Part shown: positions 33,335-46,234 of the stretch, in pieces
Numbering within the stretch: position 1 is the first letter of the stretch
Layout of the letters: every line of letters begins with the position of its first letter
Origin: Zoogloea ramigera
GTDB taxonomy: Bacteria > Pseudomonadota > Gammaproteobacteria > Burkholderiales > Rhodocyclaceae
Reading direction: 5' to 3'
Length of the DNA stretch: 64,000 nt
Assembly (NCBI RefSeq): GCF_006539865.1
Contig: NZ_BJNV01000004.1
Location: forward strand, 45,237-109,236
Program-made: the position numbers and the translations under genes
The notes under the pieces: generated by a model
The model's input: only the letters and a program-made list of their open reading frames with translations
The model's database searches: none
What the model was told of the DNA's origin: nothing

Positions 33335-33658
33335 GAAAAGTCCGATGAAATACGCTGGGTTTGTGGGCTGGAAGCAGGGTTTTGCAGCTAGTGTGCCAGC
33401 AAATATGCTGCACCGCCGCATAAATTGCGGCCGCTATAATACCATCCGGCCAAAACGTGACCAGCAGGCTTATTTCGCGGCCGGGCAGAGCGCCCTTATC
33501 ATGGCCGCCGCAGCCTGCCCTGACGGCCGCCGTCACGGCCGCTTGGGCAACGGCTCAGGCTGCCGCTTTGACAACCGCTTTCACGGCCCCCTGCCCGCGC
33601 GCCCGGCAGCGACCTCTTTCATGCCCGCACCGGGCCGAATACAGGAACTCCACCCAAC
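33335..33658. other. Divergent smc/dapC intergenic region
   Basis: 324 bp without a gene. A perfect TATAAT lies at 33435-33440 on the plus strand (TATTAT on the minus strand just beside it), but no good -35 is found at 16-18 bp in either direction. It is a candidate core promoter only. The rest is GC-rich without recognised structure. Confidence 0.35.
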
Positions 33659-34869
33659 GTGAACCCGCACCTCGACGAACTCCAGCCCTACCCCTTCGAA
33701 AAGCTGCGCAAGCTCTTTGACGGCATCACCCCGCCGGCTGGCCTGGCCCCCATCCGCCTGTCTATCGGCGAGCCCCAGCACGCCACGCCGGCCTTCATCC
33801 GCCAGAGCCTGATCGACAACCTGGGCGGCCTCGCCAACTACCCGACCACCCAGGGCTCCGACGCCCTGCGCCAGTCCATCGCCAGCTGGCTGGAGCGCCG
33901 CTTCGGCCTGCCCGCGGTAAGCCCCGCCACCCAGGTGCTGCCCGTCAATGGCTCCCGCGAGGCGCTGTTCGCCTTCGCCCAGTGCGTCATCAACGGCGCC
34001 CGGCCCGACGCGCTGGTGCTGTGCCCCAACCCGTTCTACCAGATCTACGAGGGCGCGGCCTACCTGGCCGGCGCCAAGCCCTATTTCGTCAACAACCTGC
34101 CGGGCAACGGCTTCGCGTCCGACTTCGCGGCGGTGCCCGATGAGGTGTGGGAGCGCGTCCAGCTGGTCTTCGTGTGCTCGCCGGGCAACCCCACCGGCAA
34201 GCTGCTGTCGCTGGCCGAATGGCAGGCGCTGTTCGAGCTGTCGGATCGCCACGGCTTCGTCATCGCCGCCGACGAGTGCTATTCCGAGATCTACTTCGAC
34301 GACGCCAACCTGCCCATCGGTGGCCTCGAGGCGGCCCATCGCCTCGGCCGCAGCGATTTCCGCAACGTGGTGATGTTCTCCAGCCTCTCGAAGCGCTCCA
34401 ACGTGCCGGGGATGCGCTCCGGCTTCGTCGCCGGCGACGCCGAGGTGCTCAAGCGCTTCCTGCTCTACCGCACCTACCACGGCTGCGCCATGAGCCCCGC
34501 CGTGCAGGCTGCCTCCGCCGCCGCCTGGAACGACGAAGAACACGTCATCGAGAACCGCCGCCTGTACCGCGAGAAGTTCGCCCAGATCACCCCGCTGATC
34601 GCCGAACACCTGCAGGTGAGCCTGCCCGACGCCAGCTTCTACCTGTGGGCGCGGGTCGACCACCTGGGCCTTTCCGACACCGAGTTCGCCCGCCGGCTGC
34701 AGGCTGAATATAATGTGACGGTTCTGCCCGGCAGCTTCCTCGCCCGCGAGGCCCACGGGGTCAACCCCGGCGCCGGCTTCGTGCGTATCGCACTGGTTGC
34801 CGACCTGGCAGAGTGCGTCGAGGCGGCCCGCCGCATCGCCGCCTTCGCCCAACAACTTTCGAACAATTC

Positions 34870-34873
<4 letters not shown>
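33659..34873 (+). CDS. dapC: Succinyldiaminopimelate aminotransferase
   Basis: 404 aa, GTG start at 33659 with an AGGAACT purine stretch ~11 nt upstream. Class I/II PLP aminotransferase; the Schiff-base Lys is in [17 protein letters not shown]. Other features: [33 protein letters not shown]. It acts in the succinylase branch of DAP/lysine synthesis and is translationally coupled to dapD (ATGA overlap), with dapE close by. Confidence 0.93.
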
Positions 34874-35721
<848 letters not shown>

Positions 35722-35772
35722 CCCCACTTCCGGGCCGCCTGCGGGCGGCCCCGTTCGATTGCGGCCCGCCCG

Positions 35773-39105
<3,333 letters not shown>

Positions 39106-39116
39106 AACGCGGTCCT

Positions 39117-39140
39117 GGTGAGGATTCGGTCATCCTCACC
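39117..39140 (+). terminator. Hairpin after prmB
   Basis: A perfect 9-bp stem GGTGAGGAT / ATCCTCACC with a 6-nt loop, 11 bp after the prmB stop. No T-run follows, so it is a 3'-end stabiliser or weak terminator rather than a canonical one. Confidence 0.5.
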
Positions 39141-39243
39141 AGCATCAGATGGTGCTTATGATCTTGCATGGCTCGAAATTACTGTTTTCAGCACTTCAGA
39201 CAGGTTTCGATAAAAATGACAAAAGCAAGGTCAAGGAGCACCT

Positions 39244-39693
39244 ATGGCGACCGACCGCCCCATCCTCCTCGTCGAGGATAACCCTGACGACGAAGCCCTG
39301 ACGCTTCGCGCGTTCAGCAAGAACAAGATCCCCAACCAGGTGGTAGTGGCACGGGACGGCGTCGAAGCCCTCGACTATCTTTTCTGCACGGGGCAATACG
39401 CGTCCCGCGACAGCCTCATCATGCCGGCCTTCGTGCTGCTCGACCTGAAGCTCCCGCGCATCGACGGGCTCGAGGTTCTGCGCCGCATCCGCGCCGACGA
39501 GCGCACCGCGCTGCTCCCGGTGGTGGTGCTCACCACCTCCAAGGAACACCAGGACATCTTCGAGGCCTACCGCCTCGGGGCCAACAGCTACATCCGCAAA
39601 CCGGTGGATTTCGAGCGCTTCCTGCAGGCCGTCGGCCAGCTCGGGCTGTACTGGCTGTCCCTCAACGAACCCTCCGACCCCACGGCCCGCTGA
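39244..39693 (+). CDS. Single-domain response regulator (Rcp1/CheY-like)
   Basis: 149 aa, receiver domain only. Acidic pocket VEDNPDDEA, phosphoacceptor Asp in VLLDLKLPRIDG, Thr in VVLTTSKE and Lys in YIRKPVDF. The sequence type (LVEDNPDDEALTLRAF..DGVEALDYLF) is that of Rcp1-like regulators that usually pair with phytochrome or hybrid kinases elsewhere. A Shine-Dalgarno AAGGAG lies 7 nt upstream of the ATG. No cognate kinase is adjacent. Confidence 0.9.
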   Translation: MATDRPILLVEDNPDDEALTLRAFSKNKIPNQVVVARDGVEALDYLFCTGQYASRDSLIMPAFVLLDLKLPRIDGLEVLRRIRADERTALLPVVVLTTSKEHQDIFEAYRLGANSYIRKPVDFERFLQAVGQLGLYWLSLNEPSDPTAR

Positions 39694-39737
39694 AGCCCAG
39701 CGCTCGGGGCGCCGCAAGCCGGCGCCCTGCCTGCCAG

Positions 39738-40235
39738 CTAGCGGGCGAGCGCCTCGGCCCGCCGCACGAGCCGCTCGACGAGCGCATCGGCGGCAACGCG
39801 GCCGGGGCTCGAGCGCCCCACGCTGCGCCACGCCAGGCGCACCTCGCCGGGCGCATCGCGGCGCTGCTGGAGACTGACGGAAAGGGGACACAGGGCGATC
39901 TGGGCCCTGTCTTCGGTGAGCAGCTGCCAGGCGATGCGGCTGCTGCAGAACTGCACGATCTCGGCCCGCAGGAAGGGCGAGGTCAGGGGCGCGCTCGGGC
40001 CCGACGCCGCAGCCGTGCGCTGCAGCATGTCGTTGAAGGGAATCACGGCACTGACGACCAGGCCTTCCTCTTCGATGCTCTCTATCAAGGCCTCCCGCGC
40101 GGCCTGAAAATCAGTGCCGGGGAGCACCACGCTGACAATGTCGTCGGCGGCGACGACATGCCGGCTAAACGCAAAAAGCGCCAGCAACGCCGGCACACAC
40201 CACACCAGCAGGGCGGAAGCCCACCGGGACGCCAC
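39738..40235 (-). CDS. DUF302-family secreted or membrane-anchored protein
   Basis: 165 aa from GTG at 40235. The longer open frame upstream runs through the dispersed repeat at 40240-40319 and is unlikely to be translated. N-terminal hydrophobic segment ALLVWCVPALLALFAFS acts as signal or anchor, followed by a DUF302-like domain (FQAAREALIESIEEEGLVVSAVIPF ...). Function unknown; DUF302 proteins are small heme- or lipid-like-binding candidates in the periplasm. Convergent with the response regulator gene. Confidence 0.6.
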   Translation of the reverse strand: MASRWASALLVWCVPALLALFAFSRHVVAADDIVSVVLPGTDFQAAREALIESIEEEGLVVSAVIPFNDMLQRTAAASGPSAPLTSPFLRAEIVQFCSSRIAWQLLTEDRAQIALCPLSVSLQQRRDAPGEVRLAWRSVGRSSPGRVAADALVERLVRRAEALAR

Positions 40236-40239
40236 TGGG

Positions 40240-40319
40240 AGCCCCCAGGGCCGGGCTTTGCCCAGCCCGCCCCCCGTGGGGGTCAAGGAAACTTGGGGCG
40301 GCCCTGCGTTTCCTTGAGA
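40240..40319. repeat. Dispersed terminator-like repeat, copy 2
   Basis: Same element as 21917-21995: GC-rich left part, then the perfect arms TCAAGGAAAC (40283-40292) and GTTTCCTTGA (40308-40317). It lies just downstream of the porin gene in the direction of transcription, consistent with a role at transcript ends. Confidence 0.65.
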
Positions 40320-40375
40320 GGGCGCCCCGAACCGCGAGCGGAGCGGGCTTCCGGGCATGGCTCAGGCTGCAGCCA

Positions 40376-41602
40376 TCAGAAGAAGATCAAACCGCCCAGC
40401 GACACGGTGCGGTTCTTGTTGTCGAAGTTGCTGTCCACCACGTTGCTGATCTTCTCGTCGTTGAACTCGCCCACCAGGGTAATGAACTTGTTCAGCGAAT
40501 GATAGACGCCCACGGTGACCGCGCGGTTGGTGATCTGGTTCGAGGTGCCCGCACCGGTCAGCACAAAGCCGTCCTTGTCCTTGTTGGCGCCGTAGTTGAT
40601 GCCGAACTTGGTGGCGCCCATCTTGTAGGTGCCCTGCAGGAAGTAACCCTGGGAGTCGGTCTTGTTGCCGGCCCCGTTGCTGCCGCCGAAGAACTGCGCG
40701 CCAACGGTGGACAGGCCCAGGCCCTTGCCCTGGAAGGCATACGCCACCGCCTCGAAGTTGCCCAGCGCCACCTTGCCGCCCAGCTCCATGCCGGTCGCCG
40801 AGAACGACTTGGTTGCGCACGGCGTGCTCGACGAGCAGCTGGTGCTCTGGCTCACCAGGCCGCCCCACACCTTGCCCGGCATGCCGCCCTTCCAGTCGTA
40901 ATCCACCTTGGCCTGGAAGCCCGGCGTCTTGGTTTCGTCACCGGCAAAACGGCTCGGCTGGAAGATCCCCGCCGACGCCTGGAAGCCGCCCACCGCCGGC
41001 GTGGTGTAGGTGATCTGCGGCTGGAAGCCGGTGTACATGTAGCCGTGGCCGATCATCCCGAAGGTGGTGTTGTAGGGGATGCTGGCGTTGCTGGTGCCGC
41101 CCACGCCCAGCAGGGTCATGTCGGACAGGATGATGTTCTGGCCAAAGAGGCCGATGTCACGGCCGAACTTCAGGGTGCCCCACTCCGAGTTGCCGAACTG
41201 GAAGTAAACGTTGCGGGTGTCGATCTGGCTGTAGGGGTTGGCCGGGGTGCCGGAGCCCGGGTTCGGGTTGCCGATCGGCAGGCCCACGGTGTCGGAGTTG
41301 TTGTTGATGCCCGGCGCGAAGCTGATGTGCGCCTTGATATCCAGGCCCTGGCTGCGGGTCGTCGCGACGAAGTTGATCCAGCCCGGCAGCAGGCCGTTGG
41401 TCAGCGCGCTGTTGGTGGTGGACGTCTCGGCGCCGGTGGCCCGGTTGATCGACTTGGCATCGCGAACCACGTAGAAGCCGTTGATCGTGCCGTTGATGTC
41501 CAGCGTGACATCGTTCTGGGTGAAGCTCACGGCGTGGCTGGCGGTGCTCCCGCAGGCCAGCAGCGCAAGGACCAGCGGACGAAGGGACGGGGTTTTGTGC
41601 AT
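40376..41602 (-). CDS. Gram-negative porin (porin_4 type)
   Basis: 408 aa from the ATG at 41602, preceded by GGAGA 6 nt upstream. Signal peptide (LVLALLACGSTASHA), then a trimeric-porin-like beta-barrel of the betaproteobacterial general porin family (VTLDINGTINGFYVV..., LKFGRDIGLFGQNIIL, VTVGVYHSLNKFITLVGEFNDEKISN) ending in aromatic residues (LGGLIFF). Allows diffusion of small solutes; substrate unknown. A near-consensus sigma-54 site lies upstream, hinting at coregulation with the quinoprotein locus. Confidence 0.9.
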   Translation of the reverse strand: MHKTPSLRPLVLALLACGSTASHAVSFTQNDVTLDINGTINGFYVVRDAKSINRATGAETSTTNSALTNGLLPGWINFVATTRSQGLDIKAHISFAPGINNNSDTVGLPIGNPNPGSGTPANPYSQIDTRNVYFQFGNSEWGTLKFGRDIGLFGQNIILSDMTLLGVGGTSNASIPYNTTFGMIGHGYMYTGFQPQITYTTPAVGGFQASAGIFQPSRFAGDETKTPGFQAKVDYDWKGGMPGKVWGGLVSQSTSCSSSTPCATKSFSATGMELGGKVALGNFEAVAYAFQGKGLGLSTVGAQFFGGSNGAGNKTDSQGYFLQGTYKMGATKFGINYGANKDKDGFVLTGAGTSNQITNRAVTVGVYHSLNKFITLVGEFNDEKISNVVDSNFDNKNRTVSLGGLIFF

Positions 41603-41698
41603 GACGAGTCTCCTGATTTTTTTGGTGTCTTCCGCCCGCCTGGTGCGGCGGGCCATACCTCCCCAGCCACCGGCAAGGTGGCGTGGAAACATCTGGAG

Positions 41699-41714
41699 TG
41701 CGAAGCGCGTGCCA
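41699..41714 (-). promoter_or_regulatory. Near-consensus sigma-54 promoter upstream of the porin
   Basis: Minus-strand TGGCACGCGCTTCGCA matches TGGCAC-N5-TTGCA with a single mismatch (C for T in the -12 box) and keeps the invariant GG/GC at correct spacing. It is about 97 bp upstream of the porin ATG. Suggestive only. Confidence 0.4.
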
Positions 41715-41924
41715 ACCTTGCCGCCCCCTCCCCCACATCGCCCCCAAGCCCGGAAAGCCGCGCCGGCGCTGGGTTTCACGGCATGGCTCCAAAATTGAAC
41801 AGCGCCCCGTTGAGCAATCGGCAGTTCATTTTCTGTACATCTGTTGCGGCGCTGGTCTTTAATGGAACAGCGTCTCGCCCACCGCTCCGGGCCCGCCCTG
41901 CCGCCACGACCCTGCGATGCCACC

Positions 41925-42305
41925 CCAAGGCCACGCGCTCAAGACACACGCGCCCGGGATCGCACCACAGGCCCTGATGCTGCGGGCACAAGGCAGCGAG
42001 ATGAGCTTGCACGCCCTTGTGATCGCATCGCGAGGGCGTGTAATCAAGGCAAGCGGCCTTGTGATGAAGAAACGATAGGGTGCGATCGAATCACAAGGCC
42101 TTGCGATGCGATAAAAGGCTATCGTGATCAAATAACAGCCGCGTGTGATCGTGGTACAAGGGCTTGTGATAAGGCAACGATAGGGTGTGCTCAAATCACA
42201 CGGCCTTGTGATGCGATAAAACGCTATCGTGATCGTGGTGCAAGGGCTTGTGATACGACAACTGGAAGGTGCAGTCGCATCACGAGGGCTTGTGATGGAG
42301 GGACC
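41925..42305. repeat. Array B: degenerate 21-bp tandem array, core TGAT
   Basis: TGAT or a close variant occurs at 42020, 42041, 42062, 42083, 42104, 42125, 42146, 42167, 42188, 42209, 42230, 42251 and 42293, all in one 21-bp register. Sites on both strands read TTGTGAT/ATCACAA, so units are partly palindromic. Higher-order repetition is present: AACGATAGGG at 42071 and 42176 is 105 bp (5 units) apart, and AAGGGCTTGTGAT at 42158 and 42242 is 84 bp (4 units) apart. Confidence 0.85.
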
Positions 42306-42310
42306 TGGAT

Positions 42311-43045
42311 GGCTGTTCGCTGATGGGGGCCGGGGGCTTTCCGTTGTTTGGCGTCACATTGGCCGGGGCGCGCCCCGGCAGGCGCCCTACTTCTTTGCGT
42401 CGCCAAAGAAGTAGGCAAGAAAGGCGACCCCGCCGAGCCGGCCGTTTGCTCAAGCGTTGCTTGATCAAAAGACTCCCCTGCGCTGCTCGCATCGGGCGGC
42501 CGGCGCAGAACTCGCCCGCTGCGCGGGCTCAGACAGCTGCGCCGGAAGGCCCCGCCCAATGCTCCGCGGATCAAAGGCTCAGAAGGGGCTTTCAGCAGAC
42601 ACCGAGCCTTTGCTGAAGCGCCTGATGTCATCGGCGAGTGCGGTGTCGGGGTACGCTGCGCTAACCCGACCCTCTTGTGTAAGCAGCGAACTGACCGGAA
42701 TTTTTGCTTTTGCGTCGATCACACATGCCCGTCCTGAAACACGAGGTGATTCCGGAAAGCCCCTTCCGAGCCGCCGAGCAGCGCAGCAACAGGCGGGGAT
42801 GTCCGGCGCAGCTGTCTGAGCGGGCGCAGCCCGCGAGTTCTGCGCCGGCCGCCTGTTGTGAGCAGCGCAGGGGAGTCGTCTGATCAAGCGACAGCTTGAG
42901 CAGACGGCCGGCTCGGCGGGGTCGCCTTTCTTGCCTACTTCTTTGGCGACGCAAAGAAGTAGGCCGGCCGCCGGGCCGGGACCCGGCCAATGTGACGCCA
43001 AACAACGGAAAGCCCCCCAGCCCCCATCGGCGAACAGAAACCAAC
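42311..43045. repeat. Large imperfect inverted repeat
   Basis: The left arm (~42311-42595) and right arm (~42757-43045) are inverted copies of one ~285-bp element. Shared blocks include CTTTCCGTTGTTTGGCGTCA, CTACTTCTTTGCGTCGCCAA and GGCGACCCCGCCGAGCCGG. Each arm itself contains a small palindrome (CTTCTTTG..CAAAGAAG). Sequences of this kind recur in many beta- and gammaproteobacterial genomes near repeats, from memory. The ~160-bp spacer holds a REP-like palindrome. No transposase is present. Confidence 0.75.
42641..42663. repeat. REP-like palindrome
   Basis: GTCGGGGTACGCTGCGCTAA followed by CCCGACC; one copy of the interspersed palindrome also at 52526, 58792 and 59007. Confidence 0.6.
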
Positions 43046-43110
43046 ACCAAACCACCAAACCCGCTCTCAACGAAACCCAAGGCCATTGCCCCAACCGGCC
43101 TGGGAGGCCC

Positions 43111-45249
43111 TCAGAAGCTATACCGCGCACTCACCCCCGCCAGCCAGTTGCGCCCCGGCGCGCCTTCGTAGAAGCGGCCGTTGGTATCGCCGACGATCAC
43201 CGAACCCACGTACTGACGATCGAACAGGTTGTCCACCCGCACGAAGCCGTTCATGCGCAGCGGGCCCATGCGCTTCTCGATGCCAGCCCGCAGGTTGGCG
43301 GCCACGTAGCCCGGGGCGGCCTGCAGGGTGTTGCTGTCCTCCACGAACACCTCGCTGCGGGCCACGCCCTCCACCGCCGCGTGGAAGCCGCTGCCCGGGT
43401 GGCGCCACACCAGCTCGCCAAACAGGCTGTGGGCAGCCACGCCGGGCAGGCGGCGGCCCGGTGCCACGGTGGCGTTCTGCACGCTGCTGGTGGCCGGGTT
43501 GTAGATGCGCGTCACGAAGGCCTCGTCGTAGCGGGCGTCGAGGTAGGTGTAGGCGATGCGGCTGGTGAAGTTGTGGGCCCAGCGGCTGTCGAGCGCCACC
43601 TCGACACCCTGGCGGGTGGTCTGGCCGGCGTTCTTGTAGCTGGTGCGCCCACCGAGGGCGCTGTCCACCACCAGCTCCTTGTTGGTCTGGATCTCGAACA
43701 GCGCCACATCCAGCCGGCTGTCATTGCCCACCCAGGCCTTCAGGCCGGCCTCGTAGTGGGTGCTGGTGGCCGCGTCGAGGCCGAAGTTGAAGGCCCCGCC
43801 GCTGCCCGAGTAGAACAGCTCGTTGAGAGTCGGCGTCTCGAAGCCGCGGGCGGCGCTGGCGTAGAGGTTCACCACCGGCGTGAGGCGGTACAGCACGCCC
43901 ACCGAGGGGGTCGTCTTCTCGTAGTTGCGGCCGCCGCTGTCGTCGCCGTTCACGCCGCTGATGTAGCGGTCATCCACCTTGAAGGCCACCCGGCTGTGGC
44001 GCAGGCCACCATTCACCACCCAGTTGCCCGACGCCCACTCGGCCTGGGCGTACTGGTCGAAGCTGCTCACCTTGTCAGTCTCGGCGCGGCGCAGGCGGCC
44101 CTTCACGCCCAGCGTGCTGCCGACGAAGTTCTCGTAGCCCCGGCGGTCGTCCTCGGACTCCTCGTAGTCGACGCCCACGGTCGTCGTCAGCGCCCCGCCG
44201 GCCACCGCAAAGCGGCCGATCCAGCGCGCATTGACGCCCATGTAGTCGCGGTCGAAGTCGATCACACCGCCCGAATGGCGCGGGTTGCCCTGCACCCCGG
44301 TGGGAATCGACTGGTACTGGGTCACCGCCCGCTTGCCGGCGTAGGCCGACACCTCCACCCGCTGCTCGCCGAAGCGATGCACGTAATGAAGGCCGCCCTG
44401 CTGCTGGTCGATCGACTTGCGGGTGTTGAACTGCAGCGCCGACGGGTCGACGCTGCGCGGGTCGCGCAGATAGCTGGCCCAGCTGAGGCCCAGCGGGTCC
44501 TGGGCCTCCTGGCGGAAGCTGCTCGCCACCAGGGTCAGCTTGCCGTCGTCGCTGGGCGCCAGGCTCAGCTTGGCCAGCAGCTGGTCGCGCTCGGCGCGGC
44601 TGTGGTCGCGGTAGCCCTCGGTGGCAAAGCGCGAGGCGTCGAGCACGTAGCCCACCCCGCCGGCCTGCCCATCGGCCGCCAGGTCGGCCTTCCAGCTGCC
44701 GTAGCTGCCGGCGCTGAAACCGCCCTCCACGCTCGGCCGGCCCTTGCCCTCGCGGGTGAACAGCTGGATCACGCCCCCCGCCGAGTTGCCATACACGGCC
44801 GACATCGGGCCGCGCATTACCTCCAGGCGCTCGGCGCGGTCGAGGTTGAAGGTGGCCGCCTGGCCCTGGCCGTCGGGCATCGAGGCCGGAATGCCATCGG
44901 CCACCAGGCGCACGCCGCGCACCCCGAAGGCCGAGCGGGCACCGAAGCCGCGGGACGAGATCTGCAGGTCCTGGGCGTAGTTCTGCCGGTTGGCGACACT
45001 GATGCCGGGCACCCCGGCCAGCGCCTCGGAGGCGTTGACGCGGGCCTGGTCGGCGTTGATGCGCGCCGCATCCACCACCTCGATGGCGGCGGGCAGGTCG
45101 AAGGAGCGGGTCTCGACGCGGCTGCCGGTGACCACCACCGGGTCCAGCGTCAGGGCCCCGTCGGCCCAGCCCATGCAGGGGTAGCTGACGGCCAGCAGCA
45201 GGGCGAGCCGGGACGGGCGGAACAAGGGGGAAGGATGGTGCCGGCTCAT
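43111..45249 (-). CDS. pqqU: TonB-dependent PQQ receptor, PqqU/YncD-like
   Basis: 712 aa from ATG at 45249 with AGGAGA 5 nt upstream; signal peptide to about residue 29. TonB box LDPVVVTGS, plug (NRQNYAQDLQISSRGFGARS, ADGIPASMPDGQGQ), then a 22-strand barrel ending SARYSF. Long blocks match what I know of E. coli YncD, shown to import pyrroloquinoline quinone: TQYQSIPTGVQGNPRHSGGV, AARGFETPTLNELFY, DNLFDRQYVGSVIV. It would take up PQQ for the dehydrogenase encoded ~8 kb away. No pqqABCDE genes lie in the window. Similarity is from memory; orthology should be confirmed. Confidence 0.75.
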   Translation of the reverse strand: MSRHHPSPLFRPSRLALLLAVSYPCMGWADGALTLDPVVVTGSRVETRSFDLPAAIEVVDAARINADQARVNASEALAGVPGISVANRQNYAQDLQISSRGFGARSAFGVRGVRLVADGIPASMPDGQGQAATFNLDRAERLEVMRGPMSAVYGNSAGGVIQLFTREGKGRPSVEGGFSAGSYGSWKADLAADGQAGGVGYVLDASRFATEGYRDHSRAERDQLLAKLSLAPSDDGKLTLVASSFRQEAQDPLGLSWASYLRDPRSVDPSALQFNTRKSIDQQQGGLHYVHRFGEQRVEVSAYAGKRAVTQYQSIPTGVQGNPRHSGGVIDFDRDYMGVNARWIGRFAVAGGALTTTVGVDYEESEDDRRGYENFVGSTLGVKGRLRRAETDKVSSFDQYAQAEWASGNWVVNGGLRHSRVAFKVDDRYISGVNGDDSGGRNYEKTTPSVGVLYRLTPVVNLYASAARGFETPTLNELFYSGSGGAFNFGLDAATSTHYEAGLKAWVGNDSRLDVALFEIQTNKELVVDSALGGRTSYKNAGQTTRQGVEVALDSRWAHNFTSRIAYTYLDARYDEAFVTRIYNPATSSVQNATVAPGRRLPGVAAHSLFGELVWRHPGSGFHAAVEGVARSEVFVEDSNTLQAAPGYVAANLRAGIEKRMGPLRMNGFVRVDNLFDRQYVGSVIVGDTNGRFYEGAPGRNWLAGVSARYSF

Positions 45250-45586
45250 GATTTCTCCTGGAGACAATGCCCGCCCCAGCGGGCCGGCCTGGCACCCATT
45301 ATTCGCAAGCGCCCGCTGCCCCGCGTCCTGACGATCCGGCAATTGGGCTAGCGAAAATCTGTAGGGGCAAGATTGCTTGCCGCGGAGGTGGAACGAAGGA
45401 TCTACGCCGATTCCACCGGCAGAGTGCGAGCAAGCTCGCACCTACAGGCGCTCGACGGCCGGTGCCGATCAAAACTCGCTCAATCCGGCTCATCCCCTTG
45501 TAGGTGCGAGCTTGCTCGCACAGCGCAGGCCAGATACCGGCAGCCCCTCGTTCCACCTCAGCGGGCGTGCTTGGTCGCTCCTGGCA
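45250..45586. other. Intergenic region with three REP-type palindromes
   Basis: 337 bp upstream of pqqU and downstream of the regulator gene. Three copies of a Pseudomonas-style REP: 45360-45385 (degenerate, GTAGGGGCAAGATTGCTTGC), 45424-45446 (GTGCGAGCAAGCTCGCAC) and 45499-45521 (inverted relative to the second). The second and third form a head-to-head pair. No promoter was assigned with confidence. Confidence 0.6.
45424..45521. repeat. Head-to-head REP pair (BIME-like)
   Basis: GTGCGAGCAAGCTCGCACCT at 45424 and its inverted counterpart AGGTGCGAGCTTGCTCGCAC at 45502, each a near-perfect palindrome. Such pairs commonly mark transcript 3' ends and bind gyrase or stabilise mRNA in gammaproteobacteria. 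Here they follow the regulator gene of the sigma-54 operon. Confidence 0.65.
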
Positions 45587-46234
45587 TCAGCCTTCGATCA
45601 GCCCGTTGCGCAGCGCCACCAGGGTGAGTTCGGCGGCGTTGTTCACCTGCAGCTTCTGCTTGATGTGGTAGAGGTGCGTGCCCACGGTACTGGCGCTGAG
45701 GCAGAAATCCTCCGCCACCTCGCCCACCGAGCGGCCCAGCGCGAGCTTCATGAAAACAGCGAGTTCCTTGGCGGTCAGCGACTCGACCGGGCTGGCGGTG
45801 CCCGACAGCTGGGCCAGCGCCACCACCTGGGCCAGCGCCGGGTCGAGGTAGCGCCGATCCCGCGCCACCTCGCCCACCGCACGCAAAAACTCCTCGGGCG
45901 AGGCGCGCTTGCACAGGTAGCCGCGGGCGCCGATGCGCATCGCCCGCACCGGCACGATGGCGTCCTCGTGGGCCGACAGCATCAGCACCCGGGCCTTCGG
46001 CGCCACCCCGAGCAGGCGCTCCAGCGCCGCCAGGCCGCCGATGCCGGGCATCGACACGTCCATCACCAGCACGTCCGGGCTGTGCTCGGCATACAGGCGG
46101 ATGGCACCCTCGCCCCGCTCGGCCTCGGCCACCACCGTGGCCCCCACCCCTTCGAGGAGCAGCCTGAAACCCAGCCGCACCACCGCGTGGTCGTCGGCCA
46201 GCACGATGCGCAGGCCTTCCAGTTCATTACTCAT
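45587..46234 (-). CDS. NarL/LuxR-type response regulator
   Basis: 215 aa from ATG at 46234. Receiver domain: ADDHAVVRLG acidic pair, phosphoacceptor Asp in VLVMDVSMPG, Ser in MLSAHED, Lys in YLCKRAS. C-terminal LuxR HTH (LTAKELAVFMKLALGRSVGEVAEDFCLSAS.. THLYHIKQKL). It overlaps the 3' end of the kinase gene by 8 bp, so the pair is coupled. By analogy with LuxR-type regulators that control PQQ-alcohol-dehydrogenase genes in pseudomonads, it may control this locus (inference). Confidence 0.88.
   Translation of the reverse strand: MSNELEGLRIVLADDHAVVRLGFRLLLEGVGATVVAEAERGEGAIRLYAEHSPDVLVMDVSMPGIGGLAALERLLGVAPKARVLMLSAHEDAIVPVRAMRIGARGYLCKRASPEEFLRAVGEVARDRRYLDPALAQVVALAQLSGTASPVESLTAKELAVFMKLALGRSVGEVAEDFCLSASTVGTHLYHIKQKLQVNNAAELTLVALRNGLIEG

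Larger units (their letters stand above)
41603..43110. other. 1.5-kb gene-free repeat-rich region
   Basis: From left to right: porin leader, the 21-bp array B (41925-42305), a large imperfect inverted repeat (arms ~42311-42595 and ~42757-43045) with a REP-like palindrome inside its spacer, then the 3' end of the PqqU-like gene. The open frames across it are artefacts of these repeats. No coding potential was convincing. Confidence 0.7.

Noticed and set aside
41925..42305. CRISPR array
   Set aside because: Units are 21 bp in total with no conserved repeat plus unique spacer pattern, and there are no cas genes.
42929..45351. 806-codon plus-strand frame
   Set aside because: Antisense to the PqqU-like receptor and extends through the inverted repeat.
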